Source: Megalonaias nervosa (lineage: Eukaryota; Mollusca; Bivalvia; Unionida; Unionidae). From it: a stretch of 64,000 bases of DNA. The stretch lies in contig JAECUM010012953.1 in NCBI GenBank assembly GCA_016617855.1, forward strand, positions 1-64,000, given 5' to 3'. The position numbers were made by a program, and so were the translations under genes. Positions 33,806 through 43,900 of this stretch are shown in pieces. Each line of letters starts with the position of its first letter. Within the stretch, counting starts at the first letter, position 1. Below the pieces are notes generated by a model, which saw only the letters and a list, made by a program, of their open reading frames with translations, made no database searches and was not told the origin of the DNA.

Positions 33806-34471
33806 ATGGATATAATTGACTTTTCTGCGACACGAAAACAAGAGCCAGTAAAGCATCACCCAGCGCTACCGAATTCTATCAGAATGATAATAATAGGTCC
33901 ATCTGGATCAGGTAAAACACAATTATTGCTTAATTTGATAATGAGATGGCTGAAGTGAGATAAATTATATTTAGTAGCTCCATCTGTAGATGATCAGCGG
34001 TGCTATGAAGTACTTACGGATTTTAATGAAAATGCAAAATTGTTAAATGAAGACGGTGATGTTATTGATTTTATTACTGATATTGATGAAGCGCCATCTG
34101 AAGATGACCTTGATGGTGGTATTAACAATCTTGTAGTTTACGATGATGTCATGCTGGACAAACAATTAAATCCAGCTAGGATATTTTCTCGAGGTAGGCA
34201 TAAAAATACAGACGTGATTTATGTTACACAGCGTTATACACAAATTCCAAAAGTGATCAGGGATAATTGTAATATTTTAGTTGTGTTTAACGGAGTTGAT
34301 AATCATACGCTGCAAAATATTTATTATACTTGGTGTTCAGGTGACATGGACATGATTAAGTTCAAACACTTTTTTTCAAAAGCACAAGCTATCCAGTTTG
34401 GTTTTATAACAATAAACTTGCATGATCCGAGGTCAAGATATCGTAACGGACTTGATACAATATTTGGATAA
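33806..34471 (+). pseudogene. A32/FtsK-HerA-type packaging ATPase with in-frame stop
   Basis: ATG 33,806 (MDIIDFSATRKQEP); 221 codons, one broken. Walker A GPSGSGKT is at residues 31-38. The in-frame TGA is codon 51 (33,956). Walker B LVVYDD lies at about 109-114, a likely arginine-finger region FSRGRH at 127-132, and the sensor VIYVTQ at 137-142. Length and motif spacing fit the genome-packaging ATPases of Polintons, virophages and poxvirus A32. It would pump DNA into capsids. Apart from the single stop the frame is intact to TAA 34,469. Confidence 0.9.
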
Positions 34472-34478
34472 AAACCAC

Positions 34479-34725
34479 AGCAGCAGGGAGGGTGAGCTAA
34501 CAAAAATTGCGTGCACGATTACATAAACGATCACTCACAAAATTTTATAAACACGAATGTCAACGCCGAAGTAACAGCGCGAACTAACCCCGGTTCATCA
34601 CGGAAAGTTAGAGGGTTCAGTTTGATGTTATTGATCTTTTTTTTGGATTTTTTTTTTTTTGTGTGAAATCTTTGTTTTAGATATGTTTGCTCGAATCCCA
34701 TTTTGTAGGGTTCACCCTCCCTGCT

Positions 34726-34728
<3 letters not shown>
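34479..34728. repeat. Segment bounded by 17-bp perfect inverted repeats
   Basis: AGCAGCAGGGAGGGTGA (34,479-34,495) and its exact reverse complement (34,712-34,728) enclose 216 bp. Similarity continues inward weakly (GAGCTAACAAAAA against GAACCCTACAAAA). The ends are AG...CT, as in Polinton termini. It starts 8 bp after the ATPase stop, so it may be the end region of the provirus or a 250-bp MITE. No target duplication is visible; the right flank is a CT microsatellite. Confidence 0.75.

Positions 34729-34808
<80 letters not shown>
34729..34808. repeat. (CT)n(CA)n compound microsatellite
   Basis: About 50 bp of CT followed by about 27 bp of CA. Reading frames with Ser-Leu and His-Thr runs here are artefacts. 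Confidence 0.95.
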
Positions 34809-34811
<3 letters not shown>

Positions 34812-35085
34812 AGTATATTTATATTCATCAGGTCACATTATCACACGCAAATACCTTAAAAGTATATTTACCTAACTGAAGAACATCCACAAGGATGATT
34901 AGAAAGTGCCTGAAGGAATAAAGTATGAACACATTTCTGATATCCTGTTGAATTGACAAATTTTCAATATGTAAACCGGCACATGGTCATATTGGGGAAA
35001 ATTGACTTTTTCATATTATATGTGTAGATATTATTGTAAGTTTGCATAAATTGACAATATCAAGAAATATTTCCGCATGACGCCA
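34809..35085. other. Nothing recognised
   Basis: AT-rich spacer. Confidence 0.5.
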
Positions 35086-35150
35086 ACCTATTTTACAAAG
35101 TATTATACCATATAATTTATGAAACCTCAAGCTGATATAATTACTTTGTT
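35086..35150. repeat. Flanking direct repeat of the minisatellite, left copy
   Basis: CAACCTATTTTACAAAGTAT and then CCTCAAGCTGATATAATTAC resemble 38,024-38,090 (CAACCTATTTCACAAAATAT and then TCTCAAGCTGATCC). Confidence 0.6.
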
Positions 35151-35159
35151 CATTATTAC

Positions 35160-35872
35160 TGTTGTATGTTTTATTTGGATTGTATCTTTTTCACTATTAC
35201 TGTTGTTTGTTTGTTTGTTCTGTTTGGATTGTATCCTTTTTCATTATTACTGTTATTTATTCTATTTGGACTGTATCTTTTTTTATTATAACCGCTGTTT
35301 GTTCTATTTATACTGTATCCGTTTTCATTATTACTGTTGTTTGTTCTATTTGGATTGTATCCGTTTTCATTATTTCTGTTGTTTGCTCTATTTGGATTAT
35401 ATTCGTTTTTAATTATTATTGTTGTTTGTTCTATTTGGACTGAATCCGTTTTCATTATTACTGTTGTTTGTTCTATTTGGATTATATCCGTTTTTAATTA
35501 TTACTTTTGTTTGTTCTGTTTGGGCTGTATCCGTTTTCCTTATTACTGTTGTTTGTTCTATTTGGACTGTATCAATTTTCATTATTACTGGTGTTTGCTC
35601 TATTTGGACTGTATCCGTTTTCATTATTACTGTTGTTTGTTCTATTTGGATTATGACCTTTTTTAATTATTAATTTTGTTTGTTATGTTTGGATTGTATC
35701 CGCTTTCATTATTACTATTGTTTGTTCTATTTGGACTGTATCCGTTTTTATTATTACTGTTGTTTGTTCTATTTGGATTATATTCTGTTTTACTTATTGC
35801 TGTTGTTTGTTCTATTTGGGCTGTATCCGTTTTCATTATTACTATTGTTTGTTTTATTTGGATTATCATCAT
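35160..35872. repeat. 42-bp minisatellite, left part
   Basis: The unit is about TGTTGTTTGTTCTATTTGGA followed by CTGTATCCGTTTTCATTATTAC. Because 42 is a multiple of three and the unit lacks stops in several frames, both strands show long 14-residue-periodic open frames; I treat them as artefacts. Together with 36,151-37,228 there are about 42 units. Confidence 0.95.
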
Positions 35873-36150
35873 CATTGGCGGCTCGGGAGACCATGCGAGT
35901 AGTGCCCTTTGAGTGTCGTCTATCTCTGGGGTTTTGGCATCGTCTGCTGTGGCTGTGCAGGACGATGCGCAAGTGACATTCCCTATTGCAGTTGGTGCAG
36001 ACGTACTGGGAAGTCTGAGTTGCTGGGGTTGCTGCCGCTCTCTTCTTTCTCTCACGTTTCTCTGCTGCCAGCTGACCTCTCCTCACATCAGCGACAGCTA
36101 TGCCCTTACTGACCGTCAGTCTCCAGGTGCCTCGGTCCTCGGCCTGGCCT
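35873..36150 (-). mobile_element. LINE 3' end inserted into the minisatellite
   Basis: On the minus strand a frame ends with a zinc-finger segment (YVCTNCNRECHLRIVLHSHS, then RRCQ) after a KRERKKRAAA basic stretch. This is the C-terminal finger of an RTE/CR1-like ORF2. The 3' end runs into ATGATGATGAT at about 35,864-35,874, a typical LINE tail. It is 5'-truncated and splits the array. Confidence 0.8.
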
Positions 36151-37228
36151 ATTGTTTGTCTTGTTTGGATTATATCCTTTTTTAATTTTTATGTTGTTTG
36201 TTCTGTTTGGACTGTATTCGTTTTCATTATTACTGTTGTTTGTTCTATTTGGACTGTATCAATTTTCATTATTACTGGTGTTTGTTCTATTTGGACTGTA
36301 TCCGTTTTCATTATTACATTTGTTTGTTCTATTTGGATTCTATCCTTCTTTAACTATTACTGTTGTTTGTTCTATTTTTCTGTATCAATTTTCATTATTA
36401 CTGTTGTTTGTTCTATTTGGACTGTATCAATTTTCATTATTACTGTTGTTTGTTCTATTTAGATTATATCCTTCTTTAATTATTACTGTTGTTTGTTCTA
36501 TTTGGACTATATCTTTTTCATAATTACTGTTGTTTGTTCTATTTGGACTGTGTCAATTTTCATTATTACTGTTGTTTGTTCTATTTGGACTATATCTTTT
36601 TCATTATTACTGTTGTTGGTTCTATTTGGATTATATCCTTCTTTAATTATTACTGTTGTTTGTTCTATTTGGACTGTATCTTTTTCATTATTACTGTTGT
36701 TTGTTCTATTTGGACTGTATCTTTTTCATTATTACTGTTGTTTGTTCTATTTGCACTATATCTTTTTCATTATTACTGTTGTTTGTTCTATTTAGATCAT
36801 ATCCTTCTTTAGTTATTACTGTTGTTTGTTCTATTTGGACTGTATCAATTTTCATTATTACTGTTGTTTGTTCTATTTAGACTGTATCAATTTTCATTAT
36901 TACTGTTGTTTGTTCTATTTGGATTATATCCTTCTTTAATTATTACTGTTGTTTTGTTCTATTTGGACTGTATCCATTTTAATTATTACTGTTGTTTGTT
37001 CTATTTGGACTGTATCCGTTTTCATTATTACTATTGTTTGTTCTCTTTGGACTGTATCCATTTTCATTATTACTGTTGTTTGTTCTATTTGGACTGTATC
37101 TTTTTCATTATTACTGTTGTTTGTTCTATTTGGACTGTATCCGTTTTCATTATTACAGTTGTTTTGTTCTATTTGGACTGTATCCGTTTTCATTATTGTT
37201 ATTGTTTGTTCTATTTTGACTGTATTAC
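36151..37228. repeat. 42-bp minisatellite, right part
   Basis: Continuation of the same array with sub-variants (CTGTATCAATTTTC, CTGTATCTTTTTC, ATTATATCCTTCTTTAATT). Variants are locally clustered, consistent with repeated local duplication. Confidence 0.95.
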
Positions 37229-37334
37229 CTATTTCATAAAGTTTATTACTTTTTAAGCTTCTTTGTTAAATTACACCTCAGTATTTAACGCACGATTTTA
37301 CACTGATGGTTGATGGTTTGTACTGTTCTTCAAA

Positions 37335-37745
37335 ATGAAAGACGCACATATTAATTTTCCAAAATACGGAGATTGTGCACAATGATACATTATGGGTACC
37401 GAGAAAATCTATACACAAGTAGCATGAACTATCAATACAAACTTAGAAGGCATGTAGCTATTGACAAAAACACGGAGACTGTGTGCATTGTTACATCATG
37501 GACAATGAGGAAATCTTTACACAAGTAGAATGAGCTATCAATATAAACTTAGAAGGCAAGCAACTTTTAATAAATAATGACGACTGTTGGCACTGGTACA
37601 TTATAGACAAAGACGAAACTTTTGCACGGGTATAATAAGCTATCAAAACCAGCTAGAGAGACGCATATAATTATGGACAAAAAACAGGAACACTGTTGAC
37701 AATGGTATATCATAGACAATTACGACTAGCATTAACTTGCAAAAT
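37335..37745. repeat. Diverged tandem repeats, period about 105-110 bp
   Basis: About four units share a GGAGACTGT-like start, TACATTATGGACAA, then ACACAAGTAGAATGAGCTAT and CAAACTTAGAAGGCA. The last units are strongly diverged. Confidence 0.65.
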
Positions 37746-37825
37746 GAAAATGAAGACATCACTTATTAGACCGTGCATGAACCGAATAGATTAAATGCAT
37801 TAGAACACTAATGTGTTAATGTATT

Positions 37826-38028
37826 GTCCAGGTGTGTTTAAATTGACACTATGCAACAGGTCCAAGTGAGTTTAAATTGACACTATGCAACATGTCCAGG
37901 TGTGTTTAAACTGACACTATGCAACATGTCTAGGTGTGTTTAAATTGACACTATGCAACATGTCCAGGTGTGTTTAAATTTACACTATGCAACATGTCCA
38001 TGTGTGTTTAAAATGACACTATCAACCT
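37826..38028. repeat. Minisatellite, six units of 34 bp
   Basis: GTCCAGGTGTGTTTAAATTG followed by ACACTATGCAACAT, repeated head to tail. Confidence 0.9.
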
Positions 38029-38090
38029 ATTTCACAAAATATGAAACCATCATATCATTCATGATGTCTCAAGCTGATCCTTTTTGATAT
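38024..38090. repeat. Flanking direct repeat of the minisatellite, right copy
   Basis: Pairs with 35,086-35,150. Confidence 0.6.
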
Positions 38091-38187
38091 TATTACTGAG
38101 TTTATTCTGATTTGATTATATTAATTGTTTATAATATTTCTTAAAAATCAAGTTTGTTCAATTCTACCTGATTATTGAATGCACATA

Positions 38188-38385
38188 TGCACAATACAAT
38201 ACAATACAATACAATACAATGCAATAGAATACAGTACAGTACAGTACAGTGCAATGCAATGCAAGGCAAGTCAAGGAAAAGCAAGTAAAGGCAATGCAAT
38301 ACAAGACAAGACAAGACAAGACAAGACAAGACAAAACAAGACATGACAAGACAAGATAAGACAAGACAAGTCAAGACAAGATATT
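38188..38385. repeat. Pentanucleotide microsatellite with changing motif
   Basis: ACAAT units pass into ACAGT, GCAAT, AAGCA-type and then ACAAG units. Minus-strand Cys-Leu-Val-rich frames are artefacts. Confidence 0.95.
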
Positions 38386-38390
38386 TATTC

Positions 38391-39425
38391 AAGACATTTA
38401 TTCAGCATTTCAGGCCACCGGCTCATACTACACATAAAACAGCATAATATAACGTTGGAACAAAACGCACTCAAACAACCGGTAACAGAACTACATATAT
38501 GTATTAGACCAATGAAAGCATCATAAACTTTCTCTTATTATGAAGGCATAACACAGTAATTAGCTTGGTTAGTCAAGGTACTAGGATTAACAGTCGACAT
38601 TAGATTAACAAAATGTATAAATGATCTCTTATTAAGCCACTCGTGTGTAAATACGTTTCTCTGAGATTTTCGTATACGTTTCATACTAAAAGGAAATGAT
38701 GTTAATCTTGTAAAGTCTGAAAGTATTAGTTTGGGCAGATTATATCAAATATATCCAAACCATGAGACAGAATTACTCTGTTGCTAAATTATGACTGAAA
38801 CATAGAAATTTACGGATAGAGTTGCTAAATTTGGAAGTCCTATTGTTAAAAACTGCATAGGATTTAAGAAAGAAATGAAAAACATCTGTAGCTTCCTTGA
38901 TCCCATACCTTCACTATCCATATTTGTATCATAGAATCTTTAATTCTTTGTTGAAATACCTTTATGAACATAGGATATGTCCAACTCTTGCGCAATCAAT
39001 TCGAAACTATACCCATATCAATATAGTGATTTATACATGTGTGTTGACCATGTAATACGATTATTTTAATCAACATACTTCAAATATATGGCGTGCTTAC
39101 AGTACTCGTTTGTTTTATGTTGCCGTTGCTGTTTCCGATGGTGGGTGGGGGTGGCTATATCATATAATACACATCAAAATTACAATGTAAGTAACCACAG
39201 AAAAACAGATACACTAGTTTGTATATTTATTTGATATGCCTTGGACAGAGGAAACTTATTTTTAACTTGACTTTGTAATATTTAATTATGGTATCCCCCT
39301 CTTCAATGCATTTGAATTGACTGTAAATATATTGCGTAATTTGGGTTAATGGCCTACATTACTGACAATGAACTGTCATTATAATAATTTACAGAGTTTT
39401 GAAAACTTTCTTATAAAGTTGCATT

Positions 39426-39462
<37 letters not shown>

Positions 39463-39950
39463 ATACTCCTCAACACTCATACCAGCTTTCCTCTAGCATA
39501 TCATTTCGGGCTTCTTATAACTGTTTATTAAAAGTGCACATCTAAAGAAGTACCAGCATCATTTAATTAAAAGTTAACCAGCAGTTAAGTAGGTTCTTCT
39601 ATCAAAATTTAAACCTTTTATTAAAACTTACCAGCATAATACGAATAATTAATTCATCTTCGACATGATTTCAAAGGAAAAGATTCTGACTACCGAATGT
39701 ATGGAGCAGATCTTGCAAAGATGGCGTTCTAGATGGAATGTACCATATATTTGGTACAAAAGTATGGTTGTATTATGACCCGTAAAGTAAACCTGGTACG
39801 ATATAATCAGAAAAGAAGCAAAGAAGTCGCTACAACTGTTGCTCTTTTCACCATATTAACTGATATTTATATTTTCTTGTTAGTTAAAACACCTTTTAAA
39901 AATTGCTTACACACTTGTAATTTTGATTTTCAATTGCTGCATATTTTCTA
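38391..39950. other. No gene recognised; (CT)n at 39,428-39,460
   Basis: Apart from a 16-unit CT microsatellite I see nothing to name. Confidence 0.5.
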
Positions 39951-39952
39951 CT

Positions 39953-40199
39953 GGCCCGGAGGGGCCGAGTCGTCAAAAGCGCTCACCGGTATGGATCATT
40001 GCCATTTCACCTCTGCTTGGGTTCCATTCTCGGGGTCGACCAATGTGGGTGTGAGAAGCTTGCTAGTAGCTTCTCGTGGGTCAGTGGTTCTTACATGGGG
40101 TTTCCAGAGTTCTTTTTCCACCAATTATACTGGCTGCCATGTATAGCCTATCTTTTGCCGATAAATGACATTAAACCCCATAACAAGAACAACAACAGC
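39953..40199 (+). mobile_element. tRNA-derived SINE, family 1, copy 4
   Basis: Same head, body and AAC-rich tail as the other copies but more diverged (GTCGTCAAAAGCGCTCACCG, GGCTGCCATGTATAGCC). Confidence 0.85.
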
Positions 40200-41405
40200 A
40201 TTTTTCCTATTTGTTGGCATACATCCGTCCCTACTCATATAGATAAAATCCAAACTGAAAGTGGAAGGCATGTTTGTGAAATGGAGAGAGTGAACTTATC
40301 TTACTTCCACCGCAATCACTTGCAACAAGAGTAAAGCTACCACATTTCATATAAAGAAAGTGTCGTAACTGTTTCTTTTGAAGAATCTATCTATCTATCA
40401 ATCTACCTACCTACCTACTTACCTATCTGTCTGTCTGTCCATCTGTCTGTCGTTTCATCCGTTCGATTCTTAATATCCAATGTAATCTTAAAATAAATAT
40501 TAATAAAATAAAAGTTTCTAAACATTATCTGACTGAAGTTCAATTATGTTACAGCTGCAGGCGAATCACAGAGAAGAAATACGATTGTTAATTATGTATT
40601 TTTTGTGTGTATCCAAGTATCTTTAAGGTATCTTTTCTATGTTCATCATTTACATAGTCATTCTTGTGCTGATAGGTGTTCCTTGCATTGTGTAATACGC
40701 GTGGAATCAAGAACCAACCGTTTAAGTGTTTTTCATTAAGAACATAAAACAATCTATATTTCCATATATTTTGAGTTCTATTTTGTTTAGTATGGTTGAA
40801 CACATAGAAGCAGAGATTTTAAGACTATGTCAGTTGCAACTAAAACGATCACATTTTCTTTAAATGTCGTCTTTCGTATGAAAAACAAGGGTACACTTGT
40901 ACAGTGTAAAAACGCATGAGTGGTACAAGGTCAGTCCTGAGTGAGGCTCATTTTGACGTTAAGAAAAAAAAAAGAAAAGAAAAGACAAGACAAGTAACGT
41001 CTCAACAGTTAAGCTAAGTTAAAATATAAAAATAGACGAGGATCGTATTGCACATGTTTACGACTTGTACATTGAGACACCCACGCCTTCATATAAAAAC
41101 TTGAGGGCAATATAATTTACATTTGCATAGTAGGATTCCATAGATATTCGTGTTAATTGGTTCTGACACCTTTAGATATTATAGGTGACCGTCGGGAAAT
41201 TAACTGAAAAGGTTGCTTCCTTGCCCTAGATAATTTATGATCATTAGCAATTTCCCGTGCTCAGAATACAAATATTTTAAGAGTTCGAAATTTTTGGCAA
41301 TATCACACTCCCTTCATTAGCAATTAATGTTTATCACGTGACTTATAATGGTCACGTGATACGTGAGCGGGAAATTGAGTCGAGTGGGTGAGAACAGTTG
41401 CAATT
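40200..41405. other. No gene recognised; short tetranucleotide run
   Basis: CTAT/CTAC/CTGT tetranucleotides at 40,386-40,452. Otherwise nothing seen. Confidence 0.5.
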
Positions 41406-41413
41406 ATTAGATT

Positions 41414-41730
41414 CAGTGGCGTCGCTAAGGTTGGTGTCAACCAGTGCGGTAACTCATGATGTCACCCCCATGGAACCGCCTTCCTGCACAAAAATTCAAA
41501 ACTTTAATGGACAGTCATGTGCGGTAACTCACGGTGTCACCCCCATGGACCCCCTTCCTGCACAAATATTCAAAAATTTTGTAGACAGTCATGTGCGGCA
41601 GCTCATGGTATCACCCCCATGGATCTCCTTCCTGTACAAAAATTCCAAAATTTTATAGACAGTCATTTTGGTGTCACCCCCTCTGATGGTGTCACCCGGT
41701 GCGGTCCGCACCCCCCTAGTGACGCCACTG
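41414..41730. mobile_element. hAT-type MITE, 317 bp, perfect 8-bp TSD
   Basis: The termini are CAGTGGCGTCGCTA (left) and TAGTGACGCCACTG (right), inverted with one mismatch. ATTAGATT flanks both sides (41,406-41,413 and 41,731-41,738). The interior holds three direct copies of about 75 bp beginning TGCGGTAACTCA, each with GTCACCCCCATGG. No transposase is present. Pro/His-rich frames inside are artefacts of the tandem units. Confidence 0.92.
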
Positions 41731-41738
41731 ATTAGATT

Positions 41739-42104
41739 CATATATCAATAAAAATGGTTTTGTACACAAATGCCCCTAAATGCCATCTTCGTGTATACCA
41801 TGTCCCTGCACACCATGTCCTACCAATGTACTTTTATTTTAATACAGAAACAATATGTGACATAAAACAGCCATAACATTACTTGATGATCACCTCACAG
41901 ATGCTGCAATCTTAACATTATAACCGCAATAGTTTCAGCATACCCTGTTCTTTTCAGGAGGAAAAAATACACTTGTAAGTTTTCGTTAACGTTTGCACTC
42001 GTATTAGTAATATCGTGTAAACATATTGCCTGAACAAAAGATTGCTCTGTGCTGAGTAAATATTTAGTTAATTCATCACACCTTGCATCTAAATCTATCC
42101 GTGA
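41739..42104. other. Nothing recognised
   Basis: Contains two short near-repeats of ATGCCATCTTCGTGTATACC/ACACCATGTCC type at about 41,780-41,820. Confidence 0.4.
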
Positions 42105-42288
42105 TATCACCATCATCTCCTTGTCAGGGTATGTATCAGTCAGACCCAAGGGTGGCTGTCTTATTTATCACCATCATCTCCTTGTCAGGGTATGTATCAG
42201 TCAGACCCAAGGGTGGCTGTCTTATTTATCACCATCATCTCCTTGTCAGGGTCTGTATTAGTAAGTCCCAAGGGTGGCTGTCTTATTT
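42105..42288. repeat. Minisatellite, three units of 61 bp
   Basis: TATCACCATCATCTCCTTGT followed by CAGGGTATGTATCAGTCAGA and CCCAAGGGTGGCTGTCTTATT; the first two are almost identical, the third varies. Confidence 0.95.
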
Positions 42289-42522
42289 ATCACTGTCTAT
42301 TTGTGACATCCACTACAAACATTAATGGTGTTCTGTTTGCCTTGTCAGTGACTGAACTCTATAAGCCCATTTATAATTACTGTGATTACTTGTCTGTTTA
42401 ATGTTAGAGTTAAATAATATATGCAACTAAAATAGAAAGAATTAGAGCAATAATGAAAGTATGCTTAGCACTAAAAGATTATTTGTCTCGCAATAGAAAT
42501 AGATTCATCTGCCCTCAGGACA

Positions 42523-43035
42523 TAACATTCATCTGTGACAACATCCCCACCACCGCAAATAACATTCATCTGTGACAACATCCCCACCCCCGCAAATAAC
42601 ATTCATCTGTGACAACATCTCCACCCCCTCAGGACATAACATTCATCTGTGACAACATCCCCACCCCCTCAGGACATAACATTCATCTGTGAAAACATCC
42701 CCACCCCCGCAAATAACATTCATCTATGACAATGGGTCAGATATATTTGCCCTGCACAATAAAAGCTTTCGTCTTTAGCAATGACAACCAAAATCCCAAA
42801 TCTGCCATCCCACATCAACCTCCACCCCCACCCCCCAAATAACATTCACTTGTGACAGTGAGTGAAACAAAAACATATCTGCCCTCCGCAAATAACATTC
42901 ATCTGTGACAATGAGTAAAACAAAAACATAAATCTGCTCTCGCCCCCGCCCCCAGCAAAATAACATTCGAAATATCATAATGGTTGAAACGAAATCGGAT
43001 ATATCTGCCCTCCGCAGAAAACATGAGTTTGTGAA
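42523..43035. repeat. Minisatellite of 37-40 bp units, diverged at its right end
   Basis: AACATTCATCTGTGACAACA with TCCCCACCCCCGCAAAT or TCCCCACCCCCTCAGGACAT, five clear units to about 42,735, then looser copies of AACATTCATCTGTGACAATG with CCCTCCGCAAAT to about 43,035. Confidence 0.85.
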
Positions 43036-43680
43036 AATGGGTAAAAGCAAAGGACAAAAAAAAAAAACAGTGTTGGGAAAGTACACTGAACTTGGTTATG
43101 AGTGACACAAATAAATTCTCCAATTTTAAGGTCAATGATTAACATAGAAACTAATTCCTGGTGCGAGCCGTAATATGCCTACCCCCAGCTTTGTAATTGA
43201 CCTATCGCCAGAGAAGATATAACCATGCCCAGTGCCAGTGATAATATTCTTCTTGAATTTGCAGCTGATCTATCGCAAGATGACAGATAACAACGCCTAC
43301 TTACTAACATAGCACATGATTTTAAAAAACAAATCTGAAACTTTTATGTTGTTGCTTACCTCGTATGAATTAGAGTTCATCGTTTTAGTGTAATCTAAAA
43401 ACTTTTCTTCACAAAATGGTTGAAAACTGTTAAAGCTATACCAATTTGAATTTATACATGATATATAGTGGCAGTCAGCAAGGTTTTACATCTGACAAGC
43501 TTCAGTGCGTCTGTAAATCACAAGATGGCTCAATCTTCCACGCTGTACGAAAAGAGTCGAAACTGTCAGTACCTTTGCAACGGTATCTTTGCAGCGCTAA
43601 ATGCTGTTGATAGTACGGCAATTCTTTCTGATGCAGCAATAAAATGTACTGTTGCAACAGTATTTCTAACTCTAATGTTG
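43036..43680. other. Nothing recognised
   Basis: No supported gene. A TTGCAACGGTATC motif starts to appear from about 43,575 onward. Confidence 0.4.
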
Positions 43681-43900
43681 TTGCAACTGTAACCATATCC
43701 CGTTGCACCCATAGAAGATAACCACATACAGTTGCACCGATATCAATATACCGTTGCATCGATAGAGGATATCCATATGCCGTTGCATCGATAGAGGGTA
43801 TCCATATATCGTTGCACGGATAGAGGCTCTCCATATCCCACTGCACCGATATTTACCTATCTTCACAACGAAATTCGTATCCATATACCGTTGCAACCTC
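43681..43900. repeat. Diverged tandem repeats of about 30 bp
   Basis: CCGTTGCATCGATAGAGGAT followed by ATCCATAT recurs about seven times with variation. Related TTGCAACGGTA words continue sparsely to 44,460. Confidence 0.8.

Noticed and set aside
24970..34728. Complete Polinton with both terminal inverted repeats
   Set aside because: No matching terminal repeat is seen on the left, no capsid or protease gene is complete, and several genes are broken.
35160..37228. Long repeat-protein genes on either strand
   Set aside because: Open frames follow from a stop-free 42-bp unit, appear in several frames on both strands at once, and match no protein type.
38141..38392. Cys/Leu-rich membrane-like protein on the minus strand
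   Set aside because: Translation of pentanucleotide repeats.
41398..41735. Pro/His-rich short proteins
   Set aside because: They lie within the hAT MITE and arise from its internal 75-bp units.
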